Shown one piece after another: positions 8,495-17,547 of a stretch of DNA of 49,475 nt. The position numbers and the translations under genes are program-made. The DNA comes from JAICKN01 sp036491415 (GTDB lineage: Bacteria; Acidobacteriota; Terriglobia; Terriglobales; Acidobacteriaceae). The notes under the pieces are model-generated. The model worked only from the letters and a program-made list of their open reading frames with translations. It did no database searches and was not told the origin of the DNA. The first letter of the stretch is position 1. Each line of letters starts with the position of its first letter. Location of the stretch: positions 1 to 49,475 of the forward strand of contig DASXCC010000006.1 of NCBI GenBank assembly GCA_036491415.1, given 5' to 3'.

Positions 8495-10549
8495 ATGAAG
8501 CACCATAAGCTGACCTTACTGGTTTTGCTCTTCACTTTGTTGTCTTCTTTATTCGCTCAGGAAAGTACCCCGCAAAATTCGCTGGTGGACCGCGCCGGCA
8601 ATACCGGCTTCATGCGCGTCAACGCGGATAGCTTTAATGCTCTTGAGCCGAAGCAGCAGGAACTCGCGTATTGGCTTAGCCAGGCTTCCATCGCCATTGA
8701 TCCCATTATTTACGACCAATTCTCGCGTTTTGGCTTGCGGCAAAAACGGTTGCTTGAGGAGCTTGTCGCCCATTCGGATGCCATCGACACGACAACCCGG
8801 CCCAAGGTTCTTGCCTTCGCAAAATTATTTTGGGGAAATCGCGGCAATCACTATGAAGAAACATCCCAAAAATTTCTGCCGACATTTACATTTGAAGAAT
8901 TAAAGGCTGCCGCGCTTGCCGCGCAAAAAGACGGGGCTTTCAAAACCGCGGATGCCAGCCTGCCTGCAATCACCAGCGCCGCACAGTTAAATAAAGAGTT
9001 TGAAGATCTCAAGCCATCGTTGTTCGACGCCGACTTCGAGCCCATGATCACGGCAAAAAGTCCGCGCAACGGGCAGGACATTATCCAGGCCAGTTCGAAT
9101 ACCTTTTATCAAGGCGTCACCCTGGCTGACTTAAAAGATTTTAATGGCACGCACGCGTTGAATTCGCGCGTGGTGAAAGGCAAAGACGGAAAATTGCACG
9201 AAGAGGTTTATCGCGCTGGAACGCCCGATGGGAAGGTCGCTCCCGGACTCTACGCAATCTATTTGAAACGGGCCAATGAATATCTGGCCAAAGCGCAGGT
9301 GGTTGCCGATGTCGAACAGGCGAAAGTCATCAGCGATTTAATTCGCTACTACCAGACGGGCGAACGCGAAGACTGGGTTCAATTCGGTACGGACTGGGTG
9401 CAGAACAATGCGACAGTAGATTTCGTGAATGGCTTCATTGAAATTTATCGCGACGCGCACGGCACAAAAGCCAGTTCGCAGAGCTTCGTCAGTGTCACCG
9501 ACAAGCCCATCAGCGACAAGATGGCCAAACTCGCGAAGAATGCGGAATACTTCGAACAAAAAGCGCCGTGGGACGACAAATATAAGAAGCACGACTTCAA
9601 ACCTCCCGTGGTAAAAGCCGTTGAAACAGTCATTGAAACCGGCGATTTCGGCGTCACCACCGTCGGCGACAATCTTCCCAACGAAAATGAAATCCACGAG
9701 AAGTACGGCACCAAAAATTTCCTTTTCACCAGCAGCACTCGCGCCTTCAACAGCGCGGTCGGTCACAAATCCACCGATGAATTTTCTGCCACGCCGGAAA
9801 TCGCCGAACGCAACAAAAAGTATGGCGATGAAGCGTCCGATCTGGTAACAGCCATGCACGAAGTCATCGGGCACGGTTCGGGAAAATTAAGTGATCGTGT
9901 CAAAGGCGGCGCGGAATCTTATTTGAAAGAATATTTCTCCACGCTGGAAGAAGGACGCGCCGATCTGATGGCGTACTGGAACGTATGGGACCCGAAGCTA
10001 AAAGAACTTGGCTTGATCACCAACCAGGAAGAAGTGGGCAAAGCGATGTATGACGGTGCGGCATTGACGGAATTGTTGCAACTCCGCCGCGTGCCCAAGG
10101 GCGACACAATTGAAGAAGATCATGCGCGCGATCGGCAGCTTATTGTGAACTACATCCGCGACAAAGTTCCCGGCGCCATTATGCAGTTTGATCGCGATGG
10201 CAAAACCTACGTGCAAGTACAGGATTATCAGAAGATGCACCAGGGCGTCGGCATGTTGCTGGCCGAACTCATGCGCATTAAAGCCGAAGGCGATTATGAT
10301 GCGATCAAAGCTCTGGTGGATCAGTACGGCGTGCACTTTGATCCCGCATTGCGCGATCAAGTCATCTCTCGATATCAAAAGCTGGACATTCCCACATATT
10401 GGGCGGGCGTCAATGCAAAGTTGACGGCCCACATGGGTAAAGATGGAAAAATCGAAAAAGTAAATCTTTCCTATCCTGATGTGGCGGAACAGTATCTTCA
10501 CTATGGTTCCATGTACGACAAAGGCTTGGCGCACTTGGCTAAGCACTAG
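8495..10549 (+). CDS. Exported M49-family dipeptidyl peptidase III-like metallopeptidase
   Basis: A 684-aa protein with signal peptide (LTLLVLLFTLLSSLFAQ). Zinc motif HEVIGH at 455-460 and the second motif EEGRAD at 485-490 are the M49 hallmarks (the family has HExxxH and EExRAE/D). Length matches bacterial M49 enzymes, which remove dipeptides from the N-terminus of oligopeptides. Start ATG 8495 with GGAGG five bases upstream. Unlike the cytosolic eukaryotic enzyme it is exported, so it probably trims peptides in the periplasm for uptake. trmJ follows after 17 bases, likely cotranscribed. Confidence 0.88.
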   Translation: MKHHKLTLLVLLFTLLSSLFAQESTPQNSLVDRAGNTGFMRVNADSFNALEPKQQELAYWLSQASIAIDPIIYDQFSRFGLRQKRLLEELVAHSDAIDTTTRPKVLAFAKLFWGNRGNHYEETSQKFLPTFTFEELKAAALAAQKDGAFKTADASLPAITSAAQLNKEFEDLKPSLFDADFEPMITAKSPRNGQDIIQASSNTFYQGVTLADLKDFNGTHALNSRVVKGKDGKLHEEVYRAGTPDGKVAPGLYAIYLKRANEYLAKAQVVADVEQAKVISDLIRYYQTGEREDWVQFGTDWVQNNATVDFVNGFIEIYRDAHGTKASSQSFVSVTDKPISDKMAKLAKNAEYFEQKAPWDDKYKKHDFKPPVVKAVETVIETGDFGVTTVGDNLPNENEIHEKYGTKNFLFTSSTRAFNSAVGHKSTDEFSATPEIAERNKKYGDEASDLVTAMHEVIGHGSGKLSDRVKGGAESYLKEYFSTLEEGRADLMAYWNVWDPKLKELGLITNQEEVGKAMYDGAALTELLQLRRVPKGDTIEEDHARDRQLIVNYIRDKVPGAIMQFDRDGKTYVQVQDYQKMHQGVGMLLAELMRIKAEGDYDAIKALVDQYGVHFDPALRDQVISRYQKLDIPTYWAGVNAKLTAHMGKDGKIEKVNLSYPDVAEQYLHYGSMYDKGLAHLAKH

Positions 10550-10566
10550 AGATCTGAGAATTTCTT

Positions 10567-11313
10567 TTGGACACCGAAAAACTCGACAATCTACATGTAG
10601 TGCTGGTTGCTGCGCGAAACCCTCTGAACATTGGCGCGGCGGCGCGGGCCATGAGCAACTTCGGATTCCGTCACATGCGCGTAGTGAATTCTTATCAGGT
10701 GGCATTTCGCGAAGCGCGGTCGGCCGTCAACGCTTCTGAACTGCTAGCCAACGCCGAAGAATACACGACGGTGGCAGAGGCCATTGCGGATTGCAAGCTT
10801 GTTGTGGGAACAACCGCCGGGCACCGCCGTGAACTCAACCATCCTTTGCGCGTTCTCAAAGAAGGTTCGCGAATCATCCGCAAAAGTTTCCAATCCAAAC
10901 CAGTCGCCTTGTTGTTTGGATCGGAACGGTTCGGCCTCTCCAACGACGACCTCAGTCATTGCCATTGGCTGATGCACATCCCCACGCGCAAAGGCCATCC
11001 TTCCATGAACATGGGACAAGCGGTGGCAATTTGCCTCTATGAACTGATTCGCGAAACCAAAATCCCAACAGCTGCAAAGCAGAACGATGCTGCGGCCGCT
11101 CGAGAACTTGATCGCATCAATGCGCTGCTCGTAGAGACTTTGCTCAAAAGCGAATTCATCAACACCCGCACGGCCCCCTCCAGCGAAGAAAAGTTGCGGC
11201 GCATGGTGCGACGCCTGAACCTGCGGCAAGGCGACGCGGAACTCTGGCTGGGGATGCTGCGGCAAATTCTCTGGAAGCTGAACGACAGCGAGAAGAAGTC
11301 TTCCCGAAAATAG
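10567..11313 (+). CDS. trmJ: tRNA (cytidine/uridine-2'-O-)-methyltransferase TrmJ
   Basis: A 248-aa SPOUT-fold RNA methyltransferase. Family blocks: VLVAARNPLNIGAAARAMSN (motif 1, RNA contact with the conserved Asn-Gly-Ala-Arg), ALLFGSERFGLSNDDL (motif 2) and IPTRKGHPSMNMGQAVAICLYE (motif 3, S-adenosylmethionine knot). The N-terminus followed by a C-terminal helical extension fits TrmJ, which methylates the ribose of nucleotide 32 in tRNA. Start is TTG 10567 with GAGAA upstream; no ATG fits. It lies close behind the peptidase gene and converges with ftsZ across a terminator. Confidence 0.85.
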   Translation: MDTEKLDNLHVVLVAARNPLNIGAAARAMSNFGFRHMRVVNSYQVAFREARSAVNASELLANAEEYTTVAEAIADCKLVVGTTAGHRRELNHPLRVLKEGSRIIRKSFQSKPVALLFGSERFGLSNDDLSHCHWLMHIPTRKGHPSMNMGQAVAICLYELIRETKIPTAAKQNDAAAARELDRINALLVETLLKSEFINTRTAPSSEEKLRRMVRRLNLRQGDAELWLGMLRQILWKLNDSEKKSSRK

Positions 11314-11375
11314 CTTTCGGCGTAATTATTTCCGCAACAATTGCAAAAGCATTAAGACTTACCGCCAATAAAAAT

Positions 11376-11399
11376 GAGGAGCAGGATTGCCTGCTCCTC
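11376..11399. terminator. Intrinsic terminator between trmJ and ftsZ
   Basis: GAGGAGCAGG (11376-11385), loop ATTG, CCTGCTCCTC (11390-11399). On the minus strand the stem is followed by ATTTTTATT, so it terminates the ftsQAZ transcript; the plus-strand T-run is poor. Confidence 0.85.
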
Positions 11400-11421
11400 T
11401 TCGCGTTGCGGCGAAAACTTT

Positions 11422-12642
11422 TTACATCTCGTTGCGCTTGCGCAGGAACGCAGGCACTTCGAGATCATCCTGATCAAACTGTGGAGTGCGCTGCATCGGC
11501 GTAGCAACCGCTTCCACGCGTGGTTGCGGCTCCGGTTCTTGCATCACCATAAGCGGCTCGGGATCCATCTCCGGCATCACTTCGCGCTGCGGATAATTGA
11601 TTTCGGGAACAATAAATCCAAGACGGCTTTCCTGGCGATGCCGAATATCAGAATCCTTGAAGCCCGTAGCTATCACCGTAATCTTCACTGCATCTTTCAT
11701 CTTCTCGTCGAGGACTGCGCCGAAAATAATATTGGCATCTTCGTGCGCCGCATTCTGAATGATGCAGCAAGCTTCCTGCACCTCGGCCAGTTTCAACGAA
11801 GACGAACCCGTAATATTGATAAGGATGCCGCGCGCCCCGTCGATCGCGCCTGCTTCCAGCAGCGGTGAAGCAATCGCCTTCTGTGCCGCTTCGGTTGCGC
11901 GACGCGTTCCATTGGCCGTGGCTGCACCCATTACGGCATAGCCCATGCCAGCCATGATCGCCTTCACATCCGCAAAGTCGCGATTGATGATGCCAGGAAT
12001 CGTGATGATGTCGGAAATACCTTGCACGCCTTGACGGAGAATGTCATCCGCGACGCGGAATGATTCGAAAAAGCCTGCGTCCTGCGCGACCGCAAGAAGT
12101 TTTTCGTTGGGGATCACAATGGTTGTATCGACAGAATCCATCAGTTCAGAAATGCCGCGCTCCGACTGCTGCATGCGGCGTTTGCCTTCGAATGCGAATG
12201 GCTTTGTGACCACGGCAACAGTCAGCGCTCCCATTTCACTGGCCAGCGAAGCGATGATCGGGGCCGCGCCGGTCCCGGTGCCGCCGCCAAGGCCCGTGGT
12301 CACGAACACCATGTCCGCGCCTTCGAGGGCTTCAATAATTTTGTCGGAATCTTCGAGAGCAGCTTTGCGGCCAATCTCTGGATTCGCGCCCGCTCCAAGG
12401 CCATTCGTCAGTTTCACTCCAAGTTGAATTTTCGATGGAGCGCGGGAAAGACGGAGTGCCTGCAAATCGGTATTGGCGGCAATGAACTCGATGCCTTCCA
12501 TACCTGCTTCAATCATTCGGTTTACGGCGTTGCCGCCGCCTCCACCCACACCGATGACCTTGATCTTTGCGTCGTTGCGGGCCTCTTCGTTAAAGCTGAT
12601 GCGAATGTCGTTCCCGTTTTCTTTTTTCATTTCGACCGCCAT
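11422..12642 (-). CDS. ftsZ: Cell division GTPase FtsZ
   Basis: A 406-aa tubulin homologue. GTP-binding signature GGGTGTGAAP at 119-128, N-terminal glycine loop GVGGGGGNAVNRM, and T7 synergy loop NRDFADVKAIM are all intact. The C-terminus has a variable proline/glutamate linker and ends in the conserved peptide DDLEVPAFLRKRNEM that binds FtsA and other partners. It forms the Z-ring at midcell. It is last of three genes (30 bases behind ftsA) and ends at the 11376 terminator. The ATG 12642 has no strong binding site; an alternative ATG lies four codons in. Confidence 0.97.
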   Translation of the reverse strand: MAVEMKKENGNDIRISFNEEARNDAKIKVIGVGGGGGNAVNRMIEAGMEGIEFIAANTDLQALRLSRAPSKIQLGVKLTNGLGAGANPEIGRKAALEDSDKIIEALEGADMVFVTTGLGGGTGTGAAPIIASLASEMGALTVAVVTKPFAFEGKRRMQQSERGISELMDSVDTTIVIPNEKLLAVAQDAGFFESFRVADDILRQGVQGISDIITIPGIINRDFADVKAIMAGMGYAVMGAATANGTRRATEAAQKAIASPLLEAGAIDGARGILINITGSSSLKLAEVQEACCIIQNAAHEDANIIFGAVLDEKMKDAVKITVIATGFKDSDIRHRQESRLGFIVPEINYPQREVMPEMDPEPLMVMQEPEPQPRVEAVATPMQRTPQFDQDDLEVPAFLRKRNEM

Positions 12643-12672
12643 GAATGAATTTGCTTACCGTCGTACAAAAAC

Positions 12673-13887
12673 TTATGCACCTTTCAACATAGCCTTTAGC
12701 CGCGAACTCCAGCGGCTATCTTGAAGGCCGCGGGCCGTGCGGGCCCGCTGTCCGTAAAAAATCATGCCCAGTACCGTCGCGAATTCCGGCTCAGCAAATG
12801 CAGCCGGCATTTTCGGAAGCGGCGTGGGCCATGCGATGCGCACAGGCCGGCGCAAAGTGGATTCCGCCACGTCCGCCGTTCCCGCCAACCGCGAAGCCCC
12901 GCCAGTCAGAACAATTCCAGCGACGCAAAGTTCCAGCATGCCGCTGTGCCGCAGATTGTCCCGCAGCATTTCGAACAACTCGCGGGCGCGCGGTTCTAAA
13001 ATCTCGCCGACCGTACGCTGCGAAATCAAGCGCGAAGGCCGGTCCCCAACCGATGGCACTTCCACTTCGTTCCCGTCGGAGATCAGCGTGACAACAGCAT
13101 TCCCGAAATGCTTTTTGATCTTTTCAGCTTCCGCCACCGGAGTACAAAGTCCAACCGCAAGATCGCTGGTGAAGTGATCTCCACCAATGGGAATCACCGC
13201 TGTGTGTGCGACCGCGCCGTCCTGAAACACAATCAAACTGGTTGAGCCTGCGCCCATCTCTGCCAGGCAAATTCCCAAGTCCCGTTCATCGTTGCGAAGA
13301 ACGGCGTCTGCCGCGGCGAGCGGCTCAAAAACTGTATCGTCTACATGGACGCCGGCACGATTGACCGCTGTGACCACATTTTGCGCCGCGCTTGATGCCG
13401 CAGTGATCATATGCACGCGAACTTCAAGCCGCGTGGCCATCATGCCCAGCGGATCCCGCACTCCGCTTTGTTCATCGAGAATGAATTCCTGCGGCAAAAG
13501 ATGGAGCACTTGACGGTCGGAGGTCATGGGAATCGCGCGGGCTTTGTCCACAGCCAAACGAATCTCATCGCGGGCAATTTCCCGGGCGCGTGTCCCGAAA
13601 GTAAGGCCTCCGTGCGTATTCATACCGCGAATGTGCGCACCGGCCACTCCGATGATGGCGTGCTCAATCGGAGCGCCGGCCGTATCTTCGGCCTGTTCCA
13701 CAGCCTTCTGAATCGATGCGACGGCTTTTTCCAGATCGACGATGATTCCCTTGCGAGATCCCCGCGACTCGGCGATGCCGTGGCCGCGATAGCGGAGTCC
13801 ATTGTCAGTCATTTCCGCAACCAGAACGCAGGTCTTCGCGCTGCCCACATCAATCGCCGTTACAAAATTTTGATACCCATTCGCCAT
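12673..13887 (-). CDS. ftsA: Cell division protein FtsA
   Basis: A 404-aa actin-like ATPase. It begins with the phosphate-1 loop AIDVGSAKTCVLVAEM, has the SHS2 (1C) domain after about residue 80 and the adenosine motif VLTGGASRLAG. The C-terminus (SRWSSRLKAMLKGA) is an amphipathic helix that anchors FtsA, and so the Z-ring, to the membrane. It sits 17 bases behind ftsQ and 30 bases before ftsZ, so the three are one transcription unit. Confidence 0.95.
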   Translation of the reverse strand: MANGYQNFVTAIDVGSAKTCVLVAEMTDNGLRYRGHGIAESRGSRKGIIVDLEKAVASIQKAVEQAEDTAGAPIEHAIIGVAGAHIRGMNTHGGLTFGTRAREIARDEIRLAVDKARAIPMTSDRQVLHLLPQEFILDEQSGVRDPLGMMATRLEVRVHMITAASSAAQNVVTAVNRAGVHVDDTVFEPLAAADAVLRNDERDLGICLAEMGAGSTSLIVFQDGAVAHTAVIPIGGDHFTSDLAVGLCTPVAEAEKIKKHFGNAVVTLISDGNEVEVPSVGDRPSRLISQRTVGEILEPRARELFEMLRDNLRHSGMLELCVAGIVLTGGASRLAGTADVAESTLRRPVRIAWPTPLPKMPAAFAEPEFATVLGMIFYGQRARTARGLQDSRWSSRLKAMLKGA

Positions 13888-13904
13888 GCTTGTTGCCCTG
13901 CTCC

Positions 13905-15281
13905 CTAATTCTCTTGCGTCTTTGGAATCGACGGACTTGGTTTCTTCGACTTGCTCACGGTCATTGTTGCTTTCGGCGCCGTTTTCGTTGATGTGGTTCT
14001 GGTTGATGTGGTTCTGATCGAAGCATGCTCAATGTGCTTCGCATGCGGCGCGGCGACATGCCTCACAGGCTTCCTCGCCGTACTCGCCTGATATTTCGGT
14101 TTTTCCTTCGTCGCAACTACTTTGTGCGCGGATCTTAAAGTCGTTTTTCTTGCCGCTGCCGATTTCGTGGCAGCCTTGGCGTTTGCGTGCAGCGGTTTTG
14201 TATCCATCTTCACCGGAGCGGGCTTCTGCAAAGGATTGATCGTCACTGCCGCAGCCGCTGAAGCTTTGGCGGCAATATGTTCGTAGTTGACGAGCGCAGC
14301 CTTTTTTACACCCGCGGCCATCGCAGCTTTAGCAGCGTTGGCCGACAACGGCGGCTGTGACTTCACATTCCCCAAGTCGGGATTCACCACGATCTGCCGG
14401 TCGTAGCGTAAATCGACGGAATCAATTTTGTTGAACTGTTGCCGCCACTCCTGCACATGACTTACGTAAATCTTGTAGCGGCTCAGGTAGTCAGACGATC
14501 CCAGATGCAGCAGAACTTCTCCATCCGAACCAGCGGTAAGAACTTTCACGTCCTCAGGATCATTTAAGTCCACTTCGCTCAGGTCTTGCGAATAACGCCC
14601 GCCACCTGCATCCAGCTGGCTGATGAGGTCGTTATAAATTTCCATGCGAGCTTCGCGGGTAGAGGCCGGCTCGTTCTGGTTCATTCCCACGATCACGGGG
14701 AAGGAATAAGTTTTCTTCTGCGGCAAATCCATCAACGTGCCCGCCGCATCCACCAAAATAACTTTTGATCCGATGCGCGCAAAGGCCACCGGCGTACGCT
14801 CGTGAATCTCAATTCTTAAATGATTGGGGACAAACCGCATGACGCTGGCCGACTGCACCCAGGGAATTTGTTCCAGTTGGGACTGGCGCTCGGCGAGCGG
14901 CACAAAGAATATGTTGCGGCCGAAGTCGCCGCCCATCACTTCCATGACCTGGGCCCGGGTCACATTTTGCAGGCCGGAAATTTCAATGTTGTCGCTTGAT
15001 TCCACACGGAAACGCCAATCATGCTCGCCATAGTGGTAAGCCGCCGAAGCCGCAATGGCGCAAAGCAAGAGCGCGCTCAGGCCTACAGCCGCCCACAGCA
15101 ATCGTGTCGCAGTTTTTTTCGGGAGGGTACCACGGCGAACGGAGACGCGCTTTTGCGCGCGCAGAAAAGGCGCTTCTTCTTCCACGTCTAGGTCAAGCAC
15201 GCGCGCATCATCCTCGCGCGAGACTTCCTCGTCCGGGGAATACAACTCCTCCTGCAGGATGGTCGTACTCTTTCTCGCCAT
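13905..15281 (-). CDS. ftsQ: Cell division protein FtsQ with long basic tail
   Basis: Start set at ATG 15281 (MARKSTTILQ); a longer frame up to 15401 has an unlikely leader. The protein is 458 aa: acidic cytoplasmic N-terminus, one membrane helix (LLWAAVGLSALLLCAIAASA), a POTRA domain (NIEISGLQNVTRAQVMEVMG) and the beta domain (RIEIHERTPVAFARIGSKVI). The usual FtsQ ends near the segment KVDSVDLRYDRQIVVNP-like (here IDSVDLRYDRQIVVNPDLG). About 165 extra residues follow, rich in Ala, Lys, Thr and His, with short repeats. This periplasmic tail is highly basic and low-complexity. FtsQ recruits FtsL/FtsB to the septum; the tail may bind peptidoglycan or be disordered. Confidence 0.9.
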   Translation of the reverse strand: MARKSTTILQEELYSPDEEVSREDDARVLDLDVEEEAPFLRAQKRVSVRRGTLPKKTATRLLWAAVGLSALLLCAIAASAAYHYGEHDWRFRVESSDNIEISGLQNVTRAQVMEVMGGDFGRNIFFVPLAERQSQLEQIPWVQSASVMRFVPNHLRIEIHERTPVAFARIGSKVILVDAAGTLMDLPQKKTYSFPVIVGMNQNEPASTREARMEIYNDLISQLDAGGGRYSQDLSEVDLNDPEDVKVLTAGSDGEVLLHLGSSDYLSRYKIYVSHVQEWRQQFNKIDSVDLRYDRQIVVNPDLGNVKSQPPLSANAAKAAMAAGVKKAALVNYEHIAAKASAAAAVTINPLQKPAPVKMDTKPLHANAKAATKSAAARKTTLRSAHKVVATKEKPKYQASTARKPVRHVAAPHAKHIEHASIRTTSTRTTSTKTAPKATMTVSKSKKPSPSIPKTQEN

Positions 15282-15528
15282 CAGCCGGTCAGTTGTCGTC
15301 AGGGAACCGAGAGCAAAATCAATATAACTTCTTTTTCCGGATGGAGATAGAAAAATTTTCAAAGATTTGCACAGATTGGCAACAATTTCTAAATTTCTCA
15401 ATGAAATTCTTCGATGTAGCGACAGGAGTCGTGACCCGTCAAGAAATTCTGGCGTGGCAACCCGACAGCTACCGGGTCCACAGATTCAATATGCTATGGT
15501 TTAGCACCAATTCTTGAAAGGGGCCTGC

Positions 15529-16329
15529 ATGCCCAGATACGAATACCGGCGACTCCAGCCGATCGCCCAGGCAGAGCAAAGTTTTCAGCAGTGGATTGAT
15601 CAACTCGACCGCGAGTTTATAAATCGTGATCCTGAACATCGCAGCGACGTCGTCCGCGCGGCCCTGTATGAACTTTATCTGGGCCGGCCCTATAACGCTC
15701 CCAGCGCCAGCGACCCTTTGGCGACGCAGGCGCTCATCCATTCATTTGACCCGCGCAATGCTACGCTCGAACCCGAATATTACGGGGATGTAGATGCCTC
15801 GAAGTATGCCGAACGCAAGCCGCTGATCTGGTTCTGGATGATGTATGACCGCTCCGCGCTCGGTATTAATCACGCCCTCGGATATCGAGTGAGGGCAATG
15901 CTGGCTCGACACGTCTTCAAATATTGCGGCAAGAACGTGAAGATTTTCCACGGAGTCGAACTGACATTCGGCTACAACCTGACCGTCGAGGATAATTGCA
16001 CGATCCATAAATATGTTCTGCTGGATGACCGCGGCGAACTCATTATTCATGCGGGAAGTTCAATCTCTGACTACGCGAACGTTTACACGCACTCCCACGA
16101 TTTAAACGATGGAATGATTATCACGAATCACAAAACGGAAATTGGCCCGAAGGCGCGAGTCACCTACCACGCAACAGTTTTGAGCGGTGTCACCGTAGCT
16201 GAACACGGAATGGTTGGCTCGATGGGTGTGGCTTCAAAGAATGTCGAGCCGTTTCATATTGTGGCGGGAATCCCTGCGAAGACGATCAAGGTGAAGACCA
16301 TCGCTCCGCAGGGAACGAAAACAGATTAA
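15529..16329 (+). CDS. Acyltransferase with left-handed beta-helix (hexapeptide repeats)
   Basis: ATG 15529 follows AAAGGGG at 6 bases; the protein is 266 aa. The N-terminal 110 residues are helical (QSFQQWIDQLDREFINRD), and the C-terminal half has imperfect hexapeptide repeats: NVKIFHGVELTFGYNLTVED, then IGPKARVTYHATVLSGVTV and VASKNVEPFHIVAGIPAKTI. The ending VxAGxPAK is the family's closing motif. Relatives O-acetylate sugars such as maltose, galactoside or capsule residues using acetyl-CoA; His in THSHDLNDG is the likely catalytic base. Divergent from ftsQ, where many dcw clusters have mur or ddl genes. Confidence 0.8.
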   Translation: MPRYEYRRLQPIAQAEQSFQQWIDQLDREFINRDPEHRSDVVRAALYELYLGRPYNAPSASDPLATQALIHSFDPRNATLEPEYYGDVDASKYAERKPLIWFWMMYDRSALGINHALGYRVRAMLARHVFKYCGKNVKIFHGVELTFGYNLTVEDNCTIHKYVLLDDRGELIIHAGSSISDYANVYTHSHDLNDGMIITNHKTEIGPKARVTYHATVLSGVTVAEHGMVGSMGVASKNVEPFHIVAGIPAKTIKVKTIAPQGTKTD

Positions 16330-16337
16330 CGCAGTAA

Positions 16338-17357
16338 TTACGATCCCATTGTCAGCACGGCACGAAAACGTGCCTGGCCGCTGATCATCTGTTCAAAAGC
16401 TTCATTGACTTTTTCCAGCGGATATTTTTCGATCATCGGGCGAACTCCGGTCAGCGAACTAAAGCGCAGCGTATCTTCCGAGTCCATCGCTGTTCCCGAA
16501 GGCCATCCTTGAATAGCCAGCCGTTTCAAGATGAGCGGAATTGTACTCATCGAAATTGGATCTGGCCCAACTCCGATAATGAGCATTTTGCCATCCGGAG
16601 CCAAACCTTCCACCAGCGCTGCCATCGCCTTCGAGTCCGGAGCGGTAGCCACAATCAAGTTCGCACCGCCAAGTTTCTGCAAGGCATTGGCCGGATCACC
16701 CGCGGTGGAATCGATGTACTCATGCGCTCCAAGTTTTTTCGCTAGCGAAGCCTTGTCGGCGCCGCGTCCAATTGCCGCAGTGCGGAATCCCATCTGGCGG
16801 GCATACTGGATTCCCAAATGGCCGAGCCCTCCGATGCCCAGGATGGCGACCAGATCTCCGGCAACAAATCCGGCGTGGCGCATCGAGTTATAAACGGTAA
16901 TTCCCGCGCATAATAAAGGAGCGGCTTGATCGGCGGGCAAATCTTCAGGTAGGGCAGCCACAGCTTCGGCAGGAATAACCGTGTATTCCTGATATCCACC
17001 GTCGTGGCTGATTCCCGTGATTTTCTCATTACGGCACAGAACGAAATTTCCGCGGCGGCAAGGTTCGCACACAAAACAATGTCCGCCATGCCAGCCCACT
17101 CCGACGCGTTGACCAACCTTCCAATTGGTCACATCGGCACCAACGGCATCAATGCGTCCGGCGATTTCATGGCCCGGCACACGGGGAAATTGCAATCCCG
17201 GCCACAGCCCTTCTTTGACCACAACATCGCTGTGGCAAACGCCGCAGGCTTCTACCTTGATTCGTACCTGTCCACGTGCGGGTTCAGGAATAGGACGCTC
17301 AACAATTTCAAAATTTCCGCCGGGCTTACTGATCTGTGCTGCTTTCATGGTCGGCAT
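16338..17357 (-). CDS. Zinc-dependent alcohol dehydrogenase (MDR superfamily, AdhP-like)
   Basis: A 339-aa medium-chain dehydrogenase/reductase. Catalytic zinc ligands Cys41 (GVCHSD) and His63-Glu64 (PGHE), with a distal Cys in PLLCAGITVY; structural zinc site in HCFVCEPCRRGNFVLC; Rossmann motif GIGGLGHLGIQYARQMG. Closest in layout to AdhP/AdhA propanol-preferring enzymes and CAD-like aldehyde reductases that use NAD(P)H. It converges with the acyltransferase gene (8 bases between stops). Substrate unknown. Confidence 0.88.
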   Translation of the reverse strand: MPTMKAAQISKPGGNFEIVERPIPEPARGQVRIKVEACGVCHSDVVVKEGLWPGLQFPRVPGHEIAGRIDAVGADVTNWKVGQRVGVGWHGGHCFVCEPCRRGNFVLCRNEKITGISHDGGYQEYTVIPAEAVAALPEDLPADQAAPLLCAGITVYNSMRHAGFVAGDLVAILGIGGLGHLGIQYARQMGFRTAAIGRGADKASLAKKLGAHEYIDSTAGDPANALQKLGGANLIVATAPDSKAMAALVEGLAPDGKMLIIGVGPDPISMSTIPLILKRLAIQGWPSGTAMDSEDTLRFSSLTGVRPMIEKYPLEKVNEAFEQMISGQARFRAVLTMGS

Positions 17358-17547
17358 GATTGATCCTTACTAGAAGAATTTGCATTGAAGTTGAACGGAA
17401 TATTACTGGAAAAATGCGTGCAACAATACGTTTCGATGACAAAGCTCGTAGTAGGATGCAAAACATAATTTCGCCGGGTTCCAGCTCTTTTTGCGACCGC
17501 CTGCGCTTCGGCAGAATCCAGTGTAAATACGCGAACGCGTGCTCGAT

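Noticed and set aside
9338..9874. 178-aa frame antisense to the M49 peptidase
   Set aside because: Covers the catalytic region of a clearly conserved enzyme and has shadow-like composition.
13990..14016. Direct repeat of GATGTGGTTCTG
   Set aside because: It lies inside ftsQ and only encodes the Thr/Ser repeat of the tail, so it is not listed as a separate element.
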